DNA of 39,935 bases from an uncultured bacterium (GCA_903919715.1 CAIXJC010000020.1:1-39935); one strand, 5' to 3'; numbered from the stretch's first letter, positions 7,649 to 18,093 are shown. Notes: generated from the sequence alone by a model not told the origin. Numbers and translations: made by a program.

Positions 7649-8850
7649 TTGGTGCGAACTCGAACCGCGGACTTGCGCAGTGCTGGCGCCATGTCAGCGC
7701 GTTCCCAAAGGAACGAACCCTTGCCGCCTTCGCCTGGTTCACGTCCGAAATGGCCGTGATACGCCGTGTGGGAATAAATTGGCTTGAGGAGTTCGAGTTT
7801 CGTGACGATTCCGTGTGGAGTGAGATCGAAAGATTCGGCAACAATGCGCGCCAATTTTTCGTCTGGGATCTTTCCAGTTCCTTGCGTATCGACCAGAATG
7901 GATGTTGGTTGAGCAACACCGATTGCGTATGCAAGTTGCACTTCACAAACTTCTGCGAGATCCGCAGCGACGATGTTCTTCGCCACATAGCGAGCCATAT
8001 ATGCAGCTGAGCGATCCACTTTCGATGGATCCTTTCCACTGAATGCGCCACCGCCGTGTCGACCGCGACCTCCGTATGTGTCCACGATGATCTTGCGACC
8101 CGTGAGTCCGCAATCGCCATTGGGTCCACCAATTTCGAATCGTCCTGTCGGGTTCACAAAGACCTTGATTCCATCGTGCCACCAATCACCGAGCACCGGT
8201 CGAATGATGTGCTTTATTACTTCGTCAGAAAGTTTTCCTTGGCAATCATTCCACATTGGATGATGCTGCGTCGAGAGAACGACATTGACAATCTTGCGGG
8301 GATTTCTTCCGTCGTATTCAACCGCAACTTGGCTCTTCGCATCCGGTCGAAGACCCTTGATGATTTCCTTCTCGCGGACTTCGGCTTGTCGAGCAACCAA
8401 GCGGTGTGACAACATGATCGGCAGCGGCATCAGTTGACGCGTTTCGCGGCAAGCGAATCCGAACATCATTCCTTGATCGCCAGCGCCTTGCGCCTTCTTC
8501 TTCTTGGTCGAAGTCTTGACATTCACGCCACGCGCAATGTCTGGAGATTGACGACCGAGGGTCACCAAGACGCCGCATGAGCGTCCATCAAATCCCTTTT
8601 CGGCAGCGTCATAACCGATGCGCAGCACCGTGTCTCGGACGACCTTGGAAATGTCCACATAACCTCCGCAGGTCACTTCGCCAGCGATTACGGCGAGGCC
8701 TGTGGTGACCAAAGTTTCGCAGGCAACGCGGGAAGCGGGGTCAACCGTCAGCATTGCGTCCAAAATGGCGTCAGAAATCTGATCCGCCATCTTGTCGGGA
8801 TGGCCCATGGAGACGGATTCAGAGGTAAAAGTGTAAAAGTTTGTTGGCAT
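7645..8850 (-). CDS. metK: S-adenosylmethionine synthetase (methionine adenosyltransferase)
   Basis: 401 residues from ATG 8850; AGGAA upstream fits a ribosome binding site. A longer in-frame extension to 8898 adds 16 residues unlike the family. Makes S-adenosylmethionine from ATP and methionine in the cytoplasm. Signatures: [22 protein letters not shown] at the N-terminus with the His and Asp of the ATP/Mg site, [12 protein letters not shown] in the middle, [21 protein letters not shown], and the P-loop-like [20 protein letters not shown] basic stretch [10 protein letters not shown] sits just before GAGDQG, slightly longer than in E. coli. It is divergent from the protease gene at 8943 and first in a two-gene unit with rsmB. 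No SAM riboswitch is apparent in the short leader. Confidence 0.96.
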   Translation of the reverse strand: MPTNFYTFTSESVSMGHPDKMADQISDAILDAMLTVDPASRVACETLVTTGLAVIAGEVTCGGYVDISKVVRDTVLRIGYDAAEKGFDGRSCGVLVTLGRQSPDIARGVNVKTSTKKKKAQGAGDQGMMFGFACRETRQLMPLPIMLSHRLVARQAEVREKEIIKGLRPDAKSQVAVEYDGRNPRKIVNVVLSTQHHPMWNDCQGKLSDEVIKHIIRPVLGDWWHDGIKVFVNPTGRFEIGGPNGDCGLTGRKIIVDTYGGRGRHGGGAFSGKDPSKVDRSAAYMARYVAKNIVAADLAEVCEVQLAYAIGVAQPTSILVDTQGTGKIPDEKLARIVAESFDLTPHGIVTKLELLKPIYSHTAYHGHFGREPGEGGKGSFLWERADMAPALRKSAVRVRTK

Positions 8851-8942
8851 TTTATGGTTCCTGATTGAATATTGAGCGTGAGAGGAATGTACAGGCAAAG
8901 GGCTTGCTGAAACAAGTCTGCCTACGCTTTTGGAATCGATCC

Positions 8943-10541
8943 ATGAGACGCTTGTGTGTCATCCCAAATTCGAAATGTATTCGGGCTATCGTTGCGAATA
9001 TTTCATTGGTCTTGACCTTGGGAATTACCTGTGCGACCGCTTCGGCGCAGGACGTTGGAAAGGCGACTGGGAATGTCACCAATAAGGTCGTGGGCAAGGT
9101 CGTTGGAAAGGTGGAAGGTGGGGGCGCAGCTGCACCTGCGGTCGACGAGCTTTTCGCCACAGATCATCTGTTCGTTCGGGTACGTCCTGGTTGCACCATG
9201 GCGACAACCTCACTCGGCGACCTGACTTTTCGTACTGCAACTGGAATGGGCGATGTTGCTCTCAGCCGCATCATGAAGAGCGTTGGAGTCGACAACATTC
9301 GATTGGCACTCGCCGACCCTCCCAAGCGAGCCGATATCGCCACTCAGGTGGGATTGGATCGTTGGTATCGCGTCTCCATTGCGCCTGGGTCAAACGCGCT
9401 TGCTGTCGCAGACATGCTGCGGGCGTCTTGGGTTGGATTTGAAGTCTGTGAAGTTGATGGAATCGGTGGACTCGCGGACATTCCAAACGACACGAGTTTC
9501 GCAACGCAGTACTCGCTTCTCAACACGGGGCAAAGCGGCGGAACAATCGGCGCAGACATTCGTGCGACTCAAGCATGGTCCGTCACGAGCAGCAATCCGA
9601 CAATCATCATCGCACTTCTTGATAGTGGAGTTTTTCCTCATACAGAATTGGCGGGACGAATCTTGCCAGGTCGCAATATTCCACTTGGCACCACGGACAC
9701 AAGTGATGTGTGTGGCGGACATGGAACTCATGTTTCGGGAATCATGACGGCGAAGGGTGCGAACGCTGCTGGGATCGCAGGCATGTGTTGGGATGCGAAG
9801 ATCCTTCCAGTTGTCATCGTGAATCCATGCTCTGGACTCGAGTCCTATGTCGCCGATGGTCTTGTGTGGGCGGTTGATCAGGGCGCCGATGTGGTCAACA
9901 TGAGTCTTCAATACAACCTTGGATCTGAATATTTACATGCAGCGGTGCAGTACGCCGCGGCGCATGGAGTTCCGATGGTTGCAGCGACGGGAAATTCCAA
10001 CGGTCCAGTGGCATGGCCAGCGAAGTGGGATGAAACAATCGCCGTCGCAGGTTCGAATCGATTTGATATGCGGTACAGCGTCTCCAACTTTGGTCCAGAG
10101 GTCGATGTGACTGCGCCAGGCGATACGATTTATTCGCTCGCGTTGGCGAATGGTTATGTCAATCGAAGTGGAACAAGCATGGCGACTCCGCATGTGACGG
10201 GAACAATTGCGCTGATGCGAAGCGTTTATCCAACGATGAGTGCAGCAACAATCCGAAGCGTGCTGATGCAGACCGCCAGAGATCTTGCGCCGGTCGGCTT
10301 TGATGATTACACCGGAGCGGGAGTGATCAACGCTGGTGCCGCAGTGATCTTGGCGCAAAGCATGAATCCTGGGCCGGCCGATATGAACGGCGATGGCCAC
10401 GTCGATGGCGCAGATTTAACCACGTTTTTCAGCCAGTGGGGAATCTGTGTTGGATGCAACTGCGCTGGCGATTTCAATCATGATTGCGCAGTTGACGCGT
10501 CCGATTTGTCGGCACTCTTGTCCAGTTGGTCGCCACAGTAA
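8943..10541 (+). CDS. Second secreted subtilisin-like protease with dockerin-like tail
   Basis: 532 residues from ATG 8943, which gives a signal peptide ending near ATASAQ (about residue 36); a TTG at 8865 would add 26 residues before it. Triad: Asp227 (ALLDSGV), His260 (GGHGTHVSG) and Ser412 (SGTSMATPH), with the oxyanion Asn in ATGNS. A Gly/Val/Lys repeat ([14 protein letters not shown]) links the signal peptide to the prodomain. The tail has two dockerin repeats ([18 protein letters not shown] and [18 protein letters not shown]), the first with a full set of calcium ligands. It shares domain order and many segments with the protease at 143 (LGLDRW/VGLDRW, SFAxQ, LxNTGQ, AWDQGAxVxNxSLQYN-type segments), so the two are paralogues. 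It is 26 bases upstream of the BFN gene. Confidence 0.93.
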   Translation: MRRLCVIPNSKCIRAIVANISLVLTLGITCATASAQDVGKATGNVTNKVVGKVVGKVEGGGAAAPAVDELFATDHLFVRVRPGCTMATTSLGDLTFRTATGMGDVALSRIMKSVGVDNIRLALADPPKRADIATQVGLDRWYRVSIAPGSNALAVADMLRASWVGFEVCEVDGIGGLADIPNDTSFATQYSLLNTGQSGGTIGADIRATQAWSVTSSNPTIIIALLDSGVFPHTELAGRILPGRNIPLGTTDTSDVCGGHGTHVSGIMTAKGANAAGIAGMCWDAKILPVVIVNPCSGLESYVADGLVWAVDQGADVVNMSLQYNLGSEYLHAAVQYAAAHGVPMVAATGNSNGPVAWPAKWDETIAVAGSNRFDMRYSVSNFGPEVDVTAPGDTIYSLALANGYVNRSGTSMATPHVTGTIALMRSVYPTMSAATIRSVLMQTARDLAPVGFDDYTGAGVINAGAAVILAQSMNPGPADMNGDGHVDGADLTTFFSQWGICVGCNCAGDFNHDCAVDASDLSALLSSWSPQ

Positions 10542-10567
10542 TATTCCCTACACAGTCGAAACACACC

Positions 10568-11164
<597 letters not shown>

Positions 11165-11186
11165 GCGCTTCTTTAATTAGAGGCGA

Positions 11187-13115
11187 TTAGTCGCTCGAGG
11201 AGATCGCCGAGTTCGCGCTCACGTGGGTGCGAAACGGACCAAACAATTCACCAAGCACGATCGTTGCGAATGCACCTGGGGGCAGGTCGAATGCGACGCG
11301 GATGTATCCACCGAATTCATCGATGCCTGAGTCGATCGCGGGATTCTCGATCGCTATTCGAAGCGGGCGGCGTTCTCCAGAAGGTGGGTGGCTTGATGCC
11401 GAAAAGAGTTCCACGGTCGTGCCGAACGCGCGTGCTGCAGCAGCTTCTGTTTGCGCAACCGTTTCGCCAGTCGCAAGCATTTTCGCGCCGAAGAGCGGGC
11501 CCGTCGGTGAAATCTCGAATCGCGCCGCACGTGTGTTGAGCGACTCAAGCGTTTCCTCGTTATTCACCTTGAAGCATGCGCCACCCTCATGGCGATATGC
11601 GATGTCGTCTGCTTGAATATGGTCGAGTTCATTCGCCGCAAGTCGATCATCGAGTACGCGATTGAAGATCGCAGACTGCAATGCGTTCACCCAGAATCGC
11701 AGCGTTGCGCCCCCCAATGACTTCACGCTGCGCGAACTTGTCCAACCACGTGACTTCGCCAGCGCCATTCGTCGTTCGACATGATCCCCGCCGCCCCAGA
11801 GCGGCACACTTGTGGACCACTCACGCGCATCGCACGCCAATCTTGCGGCGCGTTGATGATCTGGAAAGATTGGATGCGATGTGCCAGTGAGATGATCGAT
11901 GATTCCATTCCAGTTTTCTTCGAGCACCATTCGGCCGAGGAGATGATTATCGAGGCGCTGTCCAAATCGCTGCTCTCCAAATCCGTTTGGGACTCCACTC
12001 TTGACGAGTTGAAGGAGTCGACGATGCACGATTGGCACTTGGAGAGGATCGACTTCTCGTACTCGAATGGCGAATCGATTTCCCGCAAGATGACCGGTGC
12101 GTAATTTGTTGCCGTGCCGGAGGCTCCACAGCACGAGCAGCCGATCATGTGTCAATTCCGTCGGCGGTTCTTTCCCAGGCAGATTGACCGAAATCGCCTG
12201 CCGTGTGACTGCATGGCGATCCTTTCTTCCCGCAGTTCCAATTGAATCGGGGTCGACATTGAAGTGATGCGCAACGACGCGGATCATCTCATCGTGCGGC
12301 ATGTTTTCTTTCTGGATGCCGAGATACAAATGCTCGCCCTCACCAGATGGTTCGTAGAGAGGCAATTCGTCAACGAGAAAATCTGCGGGTCGAACCTTGA
12401 TGACTCCGCCCGGCTGCTCGGCGCGGCACAGCGTGCGAGTCACAAGCGGCGATGGAAATTCGCAGCGCACTTTCACATTCACTCCGCGTTCGGCAAGCGC
12501 TTGCGCAATTTGCCCGGCAGGATTTCCGCTGTGGTCGATGTGTACGGCGTGCCAGCCGCGAAGGGACGCAGCGTGAACGTTTTCGATGAGGTCATCGGCG
12601 AAAAAAATGTCTGCGCCCTGACATCCCGTTGATTCTTCGAAGGCGGCATAAATCGCAGGGTCTGGCTTGCTGATCCCAAGCAGGTGCGAAGCGTGGCGGA
12701 GTTCGATCGCACCGAATGCTGGAGATGTCGCTTCCATCTGTTTCCAGTGAGCATCGTTTGTATTGGAGAGACAGGCCACTCGAATGCCTATTCCTCGGAG
12801 TCGCGCAAATAATTCCGTGATGCCGGCATAATCGCCCAAAATCCATCCATCGTGTATTCGTCCAATTTCCTGCGGCGTGTAGATGCCGCCGAAAATTGCC
12901 GCAACTTCATCAAGGAAATCGGGGTATGACGTCAGCCCGCGCTGGTAGCGCTCGACTGCTGATCGGCGCTGCGGGCCAGTTGTATCGCCACTTCCTTCGA
13001 CGAATCCGCGAAGCTCAACATTCGCGGCTTCGCAGCCTTCTGTCCACGATCTGCAAATGCGCACGACGACTCCACCGAGATCGACGCAGACGACTTTGGG
13101 CGGTGATGTGTTCAT
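11187..13115 (-). CDS. truD: Fusion of a HAD-type hydrolase and tRNA pseudouridine(13) synthase TruD
   Basis: 642 residues, about twice the length of TruD alone. Residues 1-215 are a HAD phosphatase: motif I VDLGGVV (Asp12; the second Asp is Gly, as in some YihX-like members), motif II LSNT (Ser117), motif III SKPDP (Lys150) and motif IV ADDL (Asp174/175). Residues about 218-642 are TruD, which makes pseudouridine 13 in tRNA: KVRPADFLVDELP, GTAGRKDRHAVTRQ with catalytic Asp299, GNRFAIRVR, PNGFGEQRFGQRLDN, and a TRUD insertion domain. No stop or frameshift lies at the joint (around VNVKVRCEFPSP). The start overlaps the tadA stop by ATGA; last gene of the minus-strand chain. Confidence 0.88.
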   Translation of the reverse strand: MNTSPPKVVCVDLGGVVVRICRSWTEGCEAANVELRGFVEGSGDTTGPQRRSAVERYQRGLTSYPDFLDEVAAIFGGIYTPQEIGRIHDGWILGDYAGITELFARLRGIGIRVACLSNTNDAHWKQMEATSPAFGAIELRHASHLLGISKPDPAIYAAFEESTGCQGADIFFADDLIENVHAASLRGWHAVHIDHSGNPAGQIAQALAERGVNVKVRCEFPSPLVTRTLCRAEQPGGVIKVRPADFLVDELPLYEPSGEGEHLYLGIQKENMPHDEMIRVVAHHFNVDPDSIGTAGRKDRHAVTRQAISVNLPGKEPPTELTHDRLLVLWSLRHGNKLRTGHLAGNRFAIRVREVDPLQVPIVHRRLLQLVKSGVPNGFGEQRFGQRLDNHLLGRMVLEENWNGIIDHLTGTSHPIFPDHQRAARLACDAREWSTSVPLWGGGDHVERRMALAKSRGWTSSRSVKSLGGATLRFWVNALQSAIFNRVLDDRLAANELDHIQADDIAYRHEGGACFKVNNEETLESLNTRAARFEISPTGPLFGAKMLATGETVAQTEAAAARAFGTTVELFSASSHPPSGERRPLRIAIENPAIDSGIDEFGGYIRVAFDLPPGAFATIVLGELFGPFRTHVSANSAISSSD

Positions 13116-13684
13116 GAATCCGCCGATCGAATCGCACGCTTTGCAAGGCGGCGAGCTCTAAAAAAATTCGTCAAGAGAGAACCGCATTGCGTTCCCATCA
13201 GACCGCCGATCACTTCGATTCTGTGATTCAGCCTTGGGTCGCGGCACAGGTCATACAAGGTGTCGACGGCGCCAGCCTTTGGATCGCGTGCGCCATAGAG
13301 CAGTCGAGAAATTCGTGCGTTGACGAGCGCTCCCGCACACATCGGACAGGGTTCTAATGTCACCGCCATCGAACAATCGTTCAATCTCCATCCGCCGTTG
13401 GCGATCGCCGCCAGTCGCAGCGCGACAACTTCTGCATGCCCCGTCGGATCGCCGCTGGCTTCTCGGTCATTCGATGCCTCTGCAAGGATTGATCCGCCGC
13501 GATAGATCACTGCTCCGACTGGAACTTCGCCACGCGCTCCTGCAGCACGAGCCAAGTCCATCGCGCGGCGCATCATTCGCTGATCTTCTACAGATGCACC
13601 GCGGGGAATGAGAAGAATTCGGCGGCGAACTCGAAGGCGCCATCCGACAGAAGCGTCGGGACGCAATCCATCACGGTGCTTCAT
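13112..13684 (-). CDS. tadA: tRNA adenosine(34) deaminase
   Basis: 190 residues. Deaminates A34 to inosine in the tRNA-Arg anticodon. Zinc site: His83-Ala-Glu85 (GHAEVVAL, Glu as proton shuttle) and PCPMCAG with Cys113 and Cys116. GEVPVGAVI and the C-terminal GLMGTQCGSLLTNFFRARR are also family-typical. About 35 basic residues precede the usual start; ATGs at codons 37-38 are alternatives, but the ATG at 13684 lies only three bases after the tatC stop and fits the tight spacing of the chain. It is followed by the HAD-TruD fusion with a four-base overlap, so two tRNA-modifying enzymes are coupled. Confidence 0.9.
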   Translation of the reverse strand: MKHRDGLRPDASVGWRLRVRRRILLIPRGASVEDQRMMRRAMDLARAAGARGEVPVGAVIYRGGSILAEASNDREASGDPTGHAEVVALRLAAIANGGWRLNDCSMAVTLEPCPMCAGALVNARISRLLYGARDPKAGAVDTLYDLCRDPRLNHRIEVIGGLMGTQCGSLLTNFFRARRLAKRAIRSADS

Positions 13685-13687
13685 CGG

Positions 13688-14719
13688 TCATTCATCTCCG
13701 ACATTGCCTTCGGCGGAACCGCTGGTGCGAAAACGTTCGCTGAATTTTGAAAGCACGCTTCCTGATGCGACGCGGGACGTTGGCGCCAGGATGATCAGCC
13801 AAATCGAAAATTCAAAGAGAAGGACAAGTGGCACGGCAACCACCCCGAGAGAGAGTAAGTCTCCAGGAGCGATCGCTGCCGCGATAACAACAACTCCAAA
13901 GAATGCATACTTGCGATTCTTGCGCAACATTTTTGGATTGACGATGCCGACCCAACTGAGGAGCAGCATGGCGATCGGCAGTTGAAATGCGATCGCAAAT
14001 CCCATTGCAAAGAGCAGGACGAAATCGATGTACTCACTCAAACGAAATGCGGCCACGAGTGTTCCAGGATGCGTAAGTGCGACGCTCGCGATTTCGATGT
14101 GGGCTTGGTCGCCTGCAATAGGAATTGCAAAGCGCAGTTCGCGCGTTGTCGTATTGATCCACGAATCGCCGGCTCGCGGCGAGACAGGATCCGTTTCGAG
14201 AACTGGAACGGAAGGCGTGGTCGCCGCCGTAGTTGGTGCACTGCCTGCATCCATCGTCGTCGTCGGCGAAATGCTGAAGCTGACGAGAACCGTCAACATC
14301 AGCGGAAGCATGACGTAATACAGTAGCACGAGACCGATGAGGGCGAGCACTCCGCTTCCAGGAAGCAGCAGGCGTACGAATCGTTGTTCATGGTGATGAA
14401 GTCCTGGTCCGATGAACTTCCAAAGTTGCCAGAGAACCCACGGCGCAGCGATCACTAATGCGAGGATGAACGAGATCTTTAGATCCATCATCATCGTCTC
14501 GGTCGGACTGAGAACGGTCAGTTGCGCTGCGATATTGTTTGCTCGCATCGCTCGCAAGAGTGGCTCGCACAAGAATGCGCGAATCTCACCGCCGAATGCG
14601 AAGAGAGCGAACATCAACGGGATGGGGACGACAATGGCGAGAAATACGCGCTTGCGCAATTCGTCGAGGTGGTCTCCAAAGCTCATGGTCGAGCTTGCTC
14701 GCGTGGTGCCATCGGTCAT
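13688..14719 (-). CDS. tatC: Twin-arginine translocase subunit TatC with enlarged periplasmic loop
   Basis: 343 residues versus about 250 in E. coli. TatC forms the receptor for twin-arginine signal peptides in the inner membrane. Family marks are FGDHLDELRKRVF at the N-terminus, LSPTETMMMDLKISF, IAAPWVLWQLWKFIGPGL, and the last helices with LLSWVGIVNPKMLRKNRKYAFFGVVVIAAAIAPGD. The extra length is a Thr/Pro/Ala-rich insert of about 75 residues (152-225) between the third and fourth helices, on the outer face. No tatA/tatB is in the window. It overlaps the tatD stop by ATGA. A likely client, ActB with a Tat signal, is encoded on the other strand from 19670. Confidence 0.92.
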   Translation of the reverse strand: MTDGTTRASSTMSFGDHLDELRKRVFLAIVVPIPLMFALFAFGGEIRAFLCEPLLRAMRANNIAAQLTVLSPTETMMMDLKISFILALVIAAPWVLWQLWKFIGPGLHHHEQRFVRLLLPGSGVLALIGLVLLYYVMLPLMLTVLVSFSISPTTTMDAGSAPTTAATTPSVPVLETDPVSPRAGDSWINTTTRELRFAIPIAGDQAHIEIASVALTHPGTLVAAFRLSEYIDFVLLFAMGFAIAFQLPIAMLLLSWVGIVNPKMLRKNRKYAFFGVVVIAAAIAPGDLLSLGVVAVPLVLLFEFSIWLIILAPTSRVASGSVLSKFSERFRTSGSAEGNVGDE

Positions 14720-15528
14720 GGGGCGACCATCCTAGGCTGACGCAGGAGTTCACCGAAGAACCGGGCCGCGTTCTCATCGAGTTGATCATTCAGTGTGTTG
14801 GGATTATCGCCACGAGTTTCGGCGAGCGCCGCAGCAACATGCACGACATATCGCGGTTCGTTGGGCCATGCTCCTCGTACAGGCTGTGGTGCAAGAAACG
14901 GCGAATCAGTCTCGACCATAAGTCGATCTATTGGAACAATCTTCGCCGCCGCGCGGACCTCGGGGGCACCTGGGAAAGTCAGCACGCCAGTGAATGAAAT
15001 GAAGGCGCCCAAGTCGAGCGCCATCCGAACATCGCTCGAGTCACCCGTGAAGCAGTGAAAGACGAAGCGGTCGCCTGGCAATCCAGTCGCGGCGAGAATC
15101 GGAACGAGATCGGCGAACGCCTTGCGGCAGTGCACGACGATTGGCTTCGCCAACCCTTGTGCGCTCCAATTCACAATGTGCGTGAGTTGTTCTTCAAGAA
15201 TGATGCGCTGTTGCGCAGCTGGCGGAGTGTCGTAGTGATTGTCGAGTCCCAGTTCGCCCCATGCGACGCACTTGGGATGTTCGCCTGCACGTCGAAGTTC
15301 GGCCCAGTCACATTGCTTGTCGCAATACAGAGGATGAACACCGGCCGATGCAAAGAGTCGTGGGTGAAGCGCCGCTAATTCTGTCGTGCGTATGGCGTCA
15401 GCGGTCGTCGTTGCAATCGTGATCGCACTGTGCACCCCGACGAGTGCCGCAGCATCGAGCACATCTTTCACGCGACCGGTGAATTCTGGGAAGGTCAGAT
15501 GGCAGTGCGTGTCGATCATGAGCGGCAT
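14716..15528 (-). CDS. tatD: TatD-family metal-dependent deoxyribonuclease/hydrolase
   Basis: 270 residues, normal for TatD/YcfH hydrolases. Metal ligands are visible: DTHCH (His8, His10), GELGLD (Glu92), VVHCRKA (His133), FHCFTGD (His158) and ETDSPFLAP (Asp208). Family members act as 3'-5' exonucleases and have been linked to DNA repair. The tie to the Tat system is mainly one of gene position, which holds here too. ATG 15528 is used; ATG at codon 4 is a close alternative. It begins one base after the antiporter stop and overlaps tatC by ATGA. Confidence 0.93.
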   Translation of the reverse strand: MPLMIDTHCHLTFPEFTGRVKDVLDAAALVGVHSAITIATTTADAIRTTELAALHPRLFASAGVHPLYCDKQCDWAELRRAGEHPKCVAWGELGLDNHYDTPPAAQQRIILEEQLTHIVNWSAQGLAKPIVVHCRKAFADLVPILAATGLPGDRFVFHCFTGDSSDVRMALDLGAFISFTGVLTFPGAPEVRAAAKIVPIDRLMVETDSPFLAPQPVRGAWPNEPRYVVHVAAALAETRGDNPNTLNDQLDENAARFFGELLRQPRMVAP

Positions 15529-15529
15529 C

Positions 15530-16870
15530 TCATGCTTGGGACGGTACTTTGCGCAGCGCGATCCGCATGAGAATCGGTCCGATCATTTCGTTGAGCGTGA
15601 TGCATGCAATCACAATGGTGGCGAGACTGCTGGCCCATTTTTGGTTTGGAAACTCGATTGCAATTTGTGCAGCGAGCGCAAGAGAAATTCCAGCTTGGGG
15701 GACGAAGCCAGCCCATGCCCATCGTGCTGCCGCTGGCGATAGGCCAGTCATTCTCGCTGCGATCGTGGCGCCTGACCAAATTCCCGCGAGGCGAACACCC
15801 GATACTGCAAAGACCACTCCCCAGTTGGCGACGAGCGCTGCGAAATTGAGATGTGCTCCTGAGACAGCGAAAAAGACACAGCAGACTGCAAGAAAGAGTC
15901 GCCGTGCAGTTGCGAAGAATGCCGCAGTTGCAACTGGCGCGATATTGCGTGCGGTATATCCCAGCGTGAGAGCAGTGATGAGTGGCGCGACGCCAATCGT
16001 TCGACAGAGAATTGCGACAAAGATTGCTGTCACGAGTACGACTGCGGTCATGCGTCGCTCGATTCGTCCCAGTGCCCAGCGAAGAGGCAATGCCAGTGCT
16101 GCTCCCACGCCGATGCTGCCAGCAAGGTGCAGCGCGATCCAATGCCAAGCTTGATGTGTGGAAGCAGTCGTCGCAGCAACAACGAAAAGCACGATCGAGA
16201 ATGCAAGGACGAGCAGCAGATCTTTCACAACGGTCGTTGCGAGAATCAGGCGAGCAAATTCTGTCGGATGTCTCATCTCTCTCAGCAGCGCCACGGCAAC
16301 AGCTGAACTGCTTGTCGCAGCAATCGTCGCAACGATGACCGACTGCGCGACTGAATCGAGAAATGCGAACGCAACAAAGGCGACGCCAACAAAGACAAGA
16401 AGCACTTGTCCCCCAGCGAGCGCGGTGATCATGCGCATTCGGTCTCGGAGAAAAGCCCAGTCGATCTCTGCGCCGGCGACGAGTCCGATCATCACGACTG
16501 CAAGTGATTCAGCGCCTTGTAGTGATGCGAGCTGAGACGGATTGATCAGCGCCAACTCGGGGCGCTTCAGCCACGCCCATAGGCTTGGTCCAACGAGCAC
16601 TCCCAAGAGAAGTTGTCCAGTGATGGGCGGAAGTCCAGCTCTGCGGATCAATCTTCCGGCGAGCCACGATCCCAAGATCATCATTCCAAGAAGCAGAGTC
16701 GTCTCGCCCGCAGCGGGCAGATTCGACCGCGGAATACCGATGATGTTCGTCTGCAATTCGCGGGTGATCAGAATGAGCCCGACGAGGCAAAGCAAGGAAA
16801 CAGCGAGAAATGTAGCGCCAAATCTCGGGCGTTCCTTGCGAAGTTCAGTGGAGTGTGCAGATCTATTCAT
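15530..16870 (-). CDS. CPA2/Kef-type cation:proton antiporter
   Basis: 446 residues, about 13 hydrophobic helices. The first is separated from the core by a periplasmic loop. Core signatures are PPITGQLLLGVLVGPS, a glycine-rich helix near 115-135 with GLVAGAEID, ATSSSAVAVALLREM (helix 4) and ATTVVKDLLLVLAF (helix 5). Lys216-Asp217 is in the position of the conserved ion-binding acidic residue. There is no cytoplasmic RCK/TrkA domain, so regulation must come from elsewhere. Family members exchange H+ for Na+ or K+ across the inner membrane. Its start overlaps the stop of the second antiporter-like gene (ATGA). The EIIA-like and PII-like genes upstream are candidate regulators. Confidence 0.85.
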   Translation of the reverse strand: MNRSAHSTELRKERPRFGATFLAVSLLCLVGLILITRELQTNIIGIPRSNLPAAGETTLLLGMMILGSWLAGRLIRRAGLPPITGQLLLGVLVGPSLWAWLKRPELALINPSQLASLQGAESLAVVMIGLVAGAEIDWAFLRDRMRMITALAGGQVLLVFVGVAFVAFAFLDSVAQSVIVATIAATSSSAVAVALLREMRHPTEFARLILATTVVKDLLLVLAFSIVLFVVAATTASTHQAWHWIALHLAGSIGVGAALALPLRWALGRIERRMTAVVLVTAIFVAILCRTIGVAPLITALTLGYTARNIAPVATAAFFATARRLFLAVCCVFFAVSGAHLNFAALVANWGVVFAVSGVRLAGIWSGATIAARMTGLSPAAARWAWAGFVPQAGISLALAAQIAIEFPNQKWASSLATIVIACITLNEMIGPILMRIALRKVPSQA

Positions 16871-18093
16871 GTCGCCACACTTCGCACTCGTCGGGGAAAG
16901 AATGTGGACAGCGTGCTCATCAGAGAGATGAGCACAGCGAGACCGAGTAATTGATCTGCGAGTCCAGAAGAGTCCTGTATCGCAAATGCGAGGAGCACGA
17001 CGATTGTGAGTGGCGCTTGTCGAATTGGAGCGCGAGCTGCTGGCGAATCGAGTGCGATGTTTTCTCGCAAAGATGAAAGTGCGATTGTCATGATGAGCGG
17101 CTTCATCACTCGCCGAGCGATCGCTAATGACAGCGCGATCGCACCGACGGTCATCACGCTATTGATCGACGTTGTGTTTCCTGGCAACGCAAGCGTGATC
17201 CCAGCGAAGAAGAAACATCCACTTGCGACGATGGGCTCGGAATGTGTCAGTAGATGTTCCAGCCCACGCAGTCTGCGTCGCCCGAAACCAATCATTGCGC
17301 CGAACAGCATTCCAGTCAGAAGCCCTGAGCCTCCAAAGGTCACCGCGATTCCAGACAAGAGACAGAGTGCGCCGATGACGATCAGCGTTGTTCGCGAATC
17401 ATCTTCTCGTGAGTCTCGTAATATTCCGTATGCGCCGAGTGAGACAACGAGCACGGCGCCACATTCCATCGCCAATGCAAGCATGCCTCCGTATGGTGCG
17501 AAGACGACAGCGCCGCTGGAATCTTGATGGGCACATTGCAGCGCAAGTGTCGAGATCGCAATCGAACAGATTGCGAGTGCTCCTGCGCCGCCTTGAACGA
17601 GCACTGCAAGTCGCATCGCTGGAGCATCAGTTCGAATGCCTAAAGATCGCGTCTCTGGATTCCATCCAAGTGCGATCGCCGCGAGCGTTCCGGTCAAAAG
17701 AAACTGCGCAGCGGCGGGGGACTCTGGCTGCCAGATTCTGGCGAGTAGTCCCGCTGCAGCGACGCTCAAGAGAAGACTGACAGCAAGATCTAAAGTGATC
17801 CAGCGCCACAGTGCGGCTGGAATTGCGCGGATCAGTGCAGCTTGACATTGCAATCCCACCACGACGCCAGTCCACGTGAGCAATACCAAGAGGATCGGTT
17901 GCACTTGTGTGAGGCGGTCTTCATCCAGAACGCGGGCACCTTGAGGACCGATCACAACTCCAAGTGCAAGGAGCGCCCAACCTCCACCGAGGACATTTGA
18001 AATCGGAAAGCGCCGGCGTATTCGTTCTGTCCATCGACTTCCTGCAACCAGAAGCATCGCGCCGATTGCAAGCCAGAAGATGGAGTTGGTCAC
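16867..18093 (-). CDS. CPA2-like membrane protein lacking the helix-5 acidic residue
   Basis: 408 residues with about 12 helices. It shares the early CPA2 pattern LLALGVVIGPQGARVLDEDRL and WTGVVVGLQ with its neighbour, but the two are clearly diverged. Where the neighbour has VVKDLLLVLAF, this protein reads LVLQGGAG-like (LAVLVQGGAGALAI, Gln167-Gly168), so no Asp lies in the usual ion-binding site. It may be a non-transporting partner subunit, a transporter using another residue, or a sensor. The start is GTG 18093 in a GTGA overlap with the PII-like gene, and its stop overlaps the antiporter start. The alignment is by eye, so the missing Asp needs a structural check. Confidence 0.75.
   Translation of the reverse strand: MTNSIFWLAIGAMLLVAGSRWTERIRRRFPISNVLGGGWALLALGVVIGPQGARVLDEDRLTQVQPILLVLLTWTGVVVGLQCQAALIRAIPAALWRWITLDLAVSLLLSVAAAGLLARIWQPESPAAAQFLLTGTLAAIALGWNPETRSLGIRTDAPAMRLAVLVQGGAGALAICSIAISTLALQCAHQDSSGAVVFAPYGGMLALAMECGAVLVVSLGAYGILRDSREDDSRTTLIVIGALCLLSGIAVTFGGSGLLTGMLFGAMIGFGRRRLRGLEHLLTHSEPIVASGCFFFAGITLALPGNTTSINSVMTVGAIALSLAIARRVMKPLIMTIALSSLRENIALDSPAARAPIRQAPLTIVVLLAFAIQDSSGLADQLLGLAVLISLMSTLSTFFPRRVRSVAT

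Noticed and set aside
8851..8942. SAM riboswitch upstream of metK
   Set aside because: The leader is too short and shows no stem set typical of SAM aptamers.
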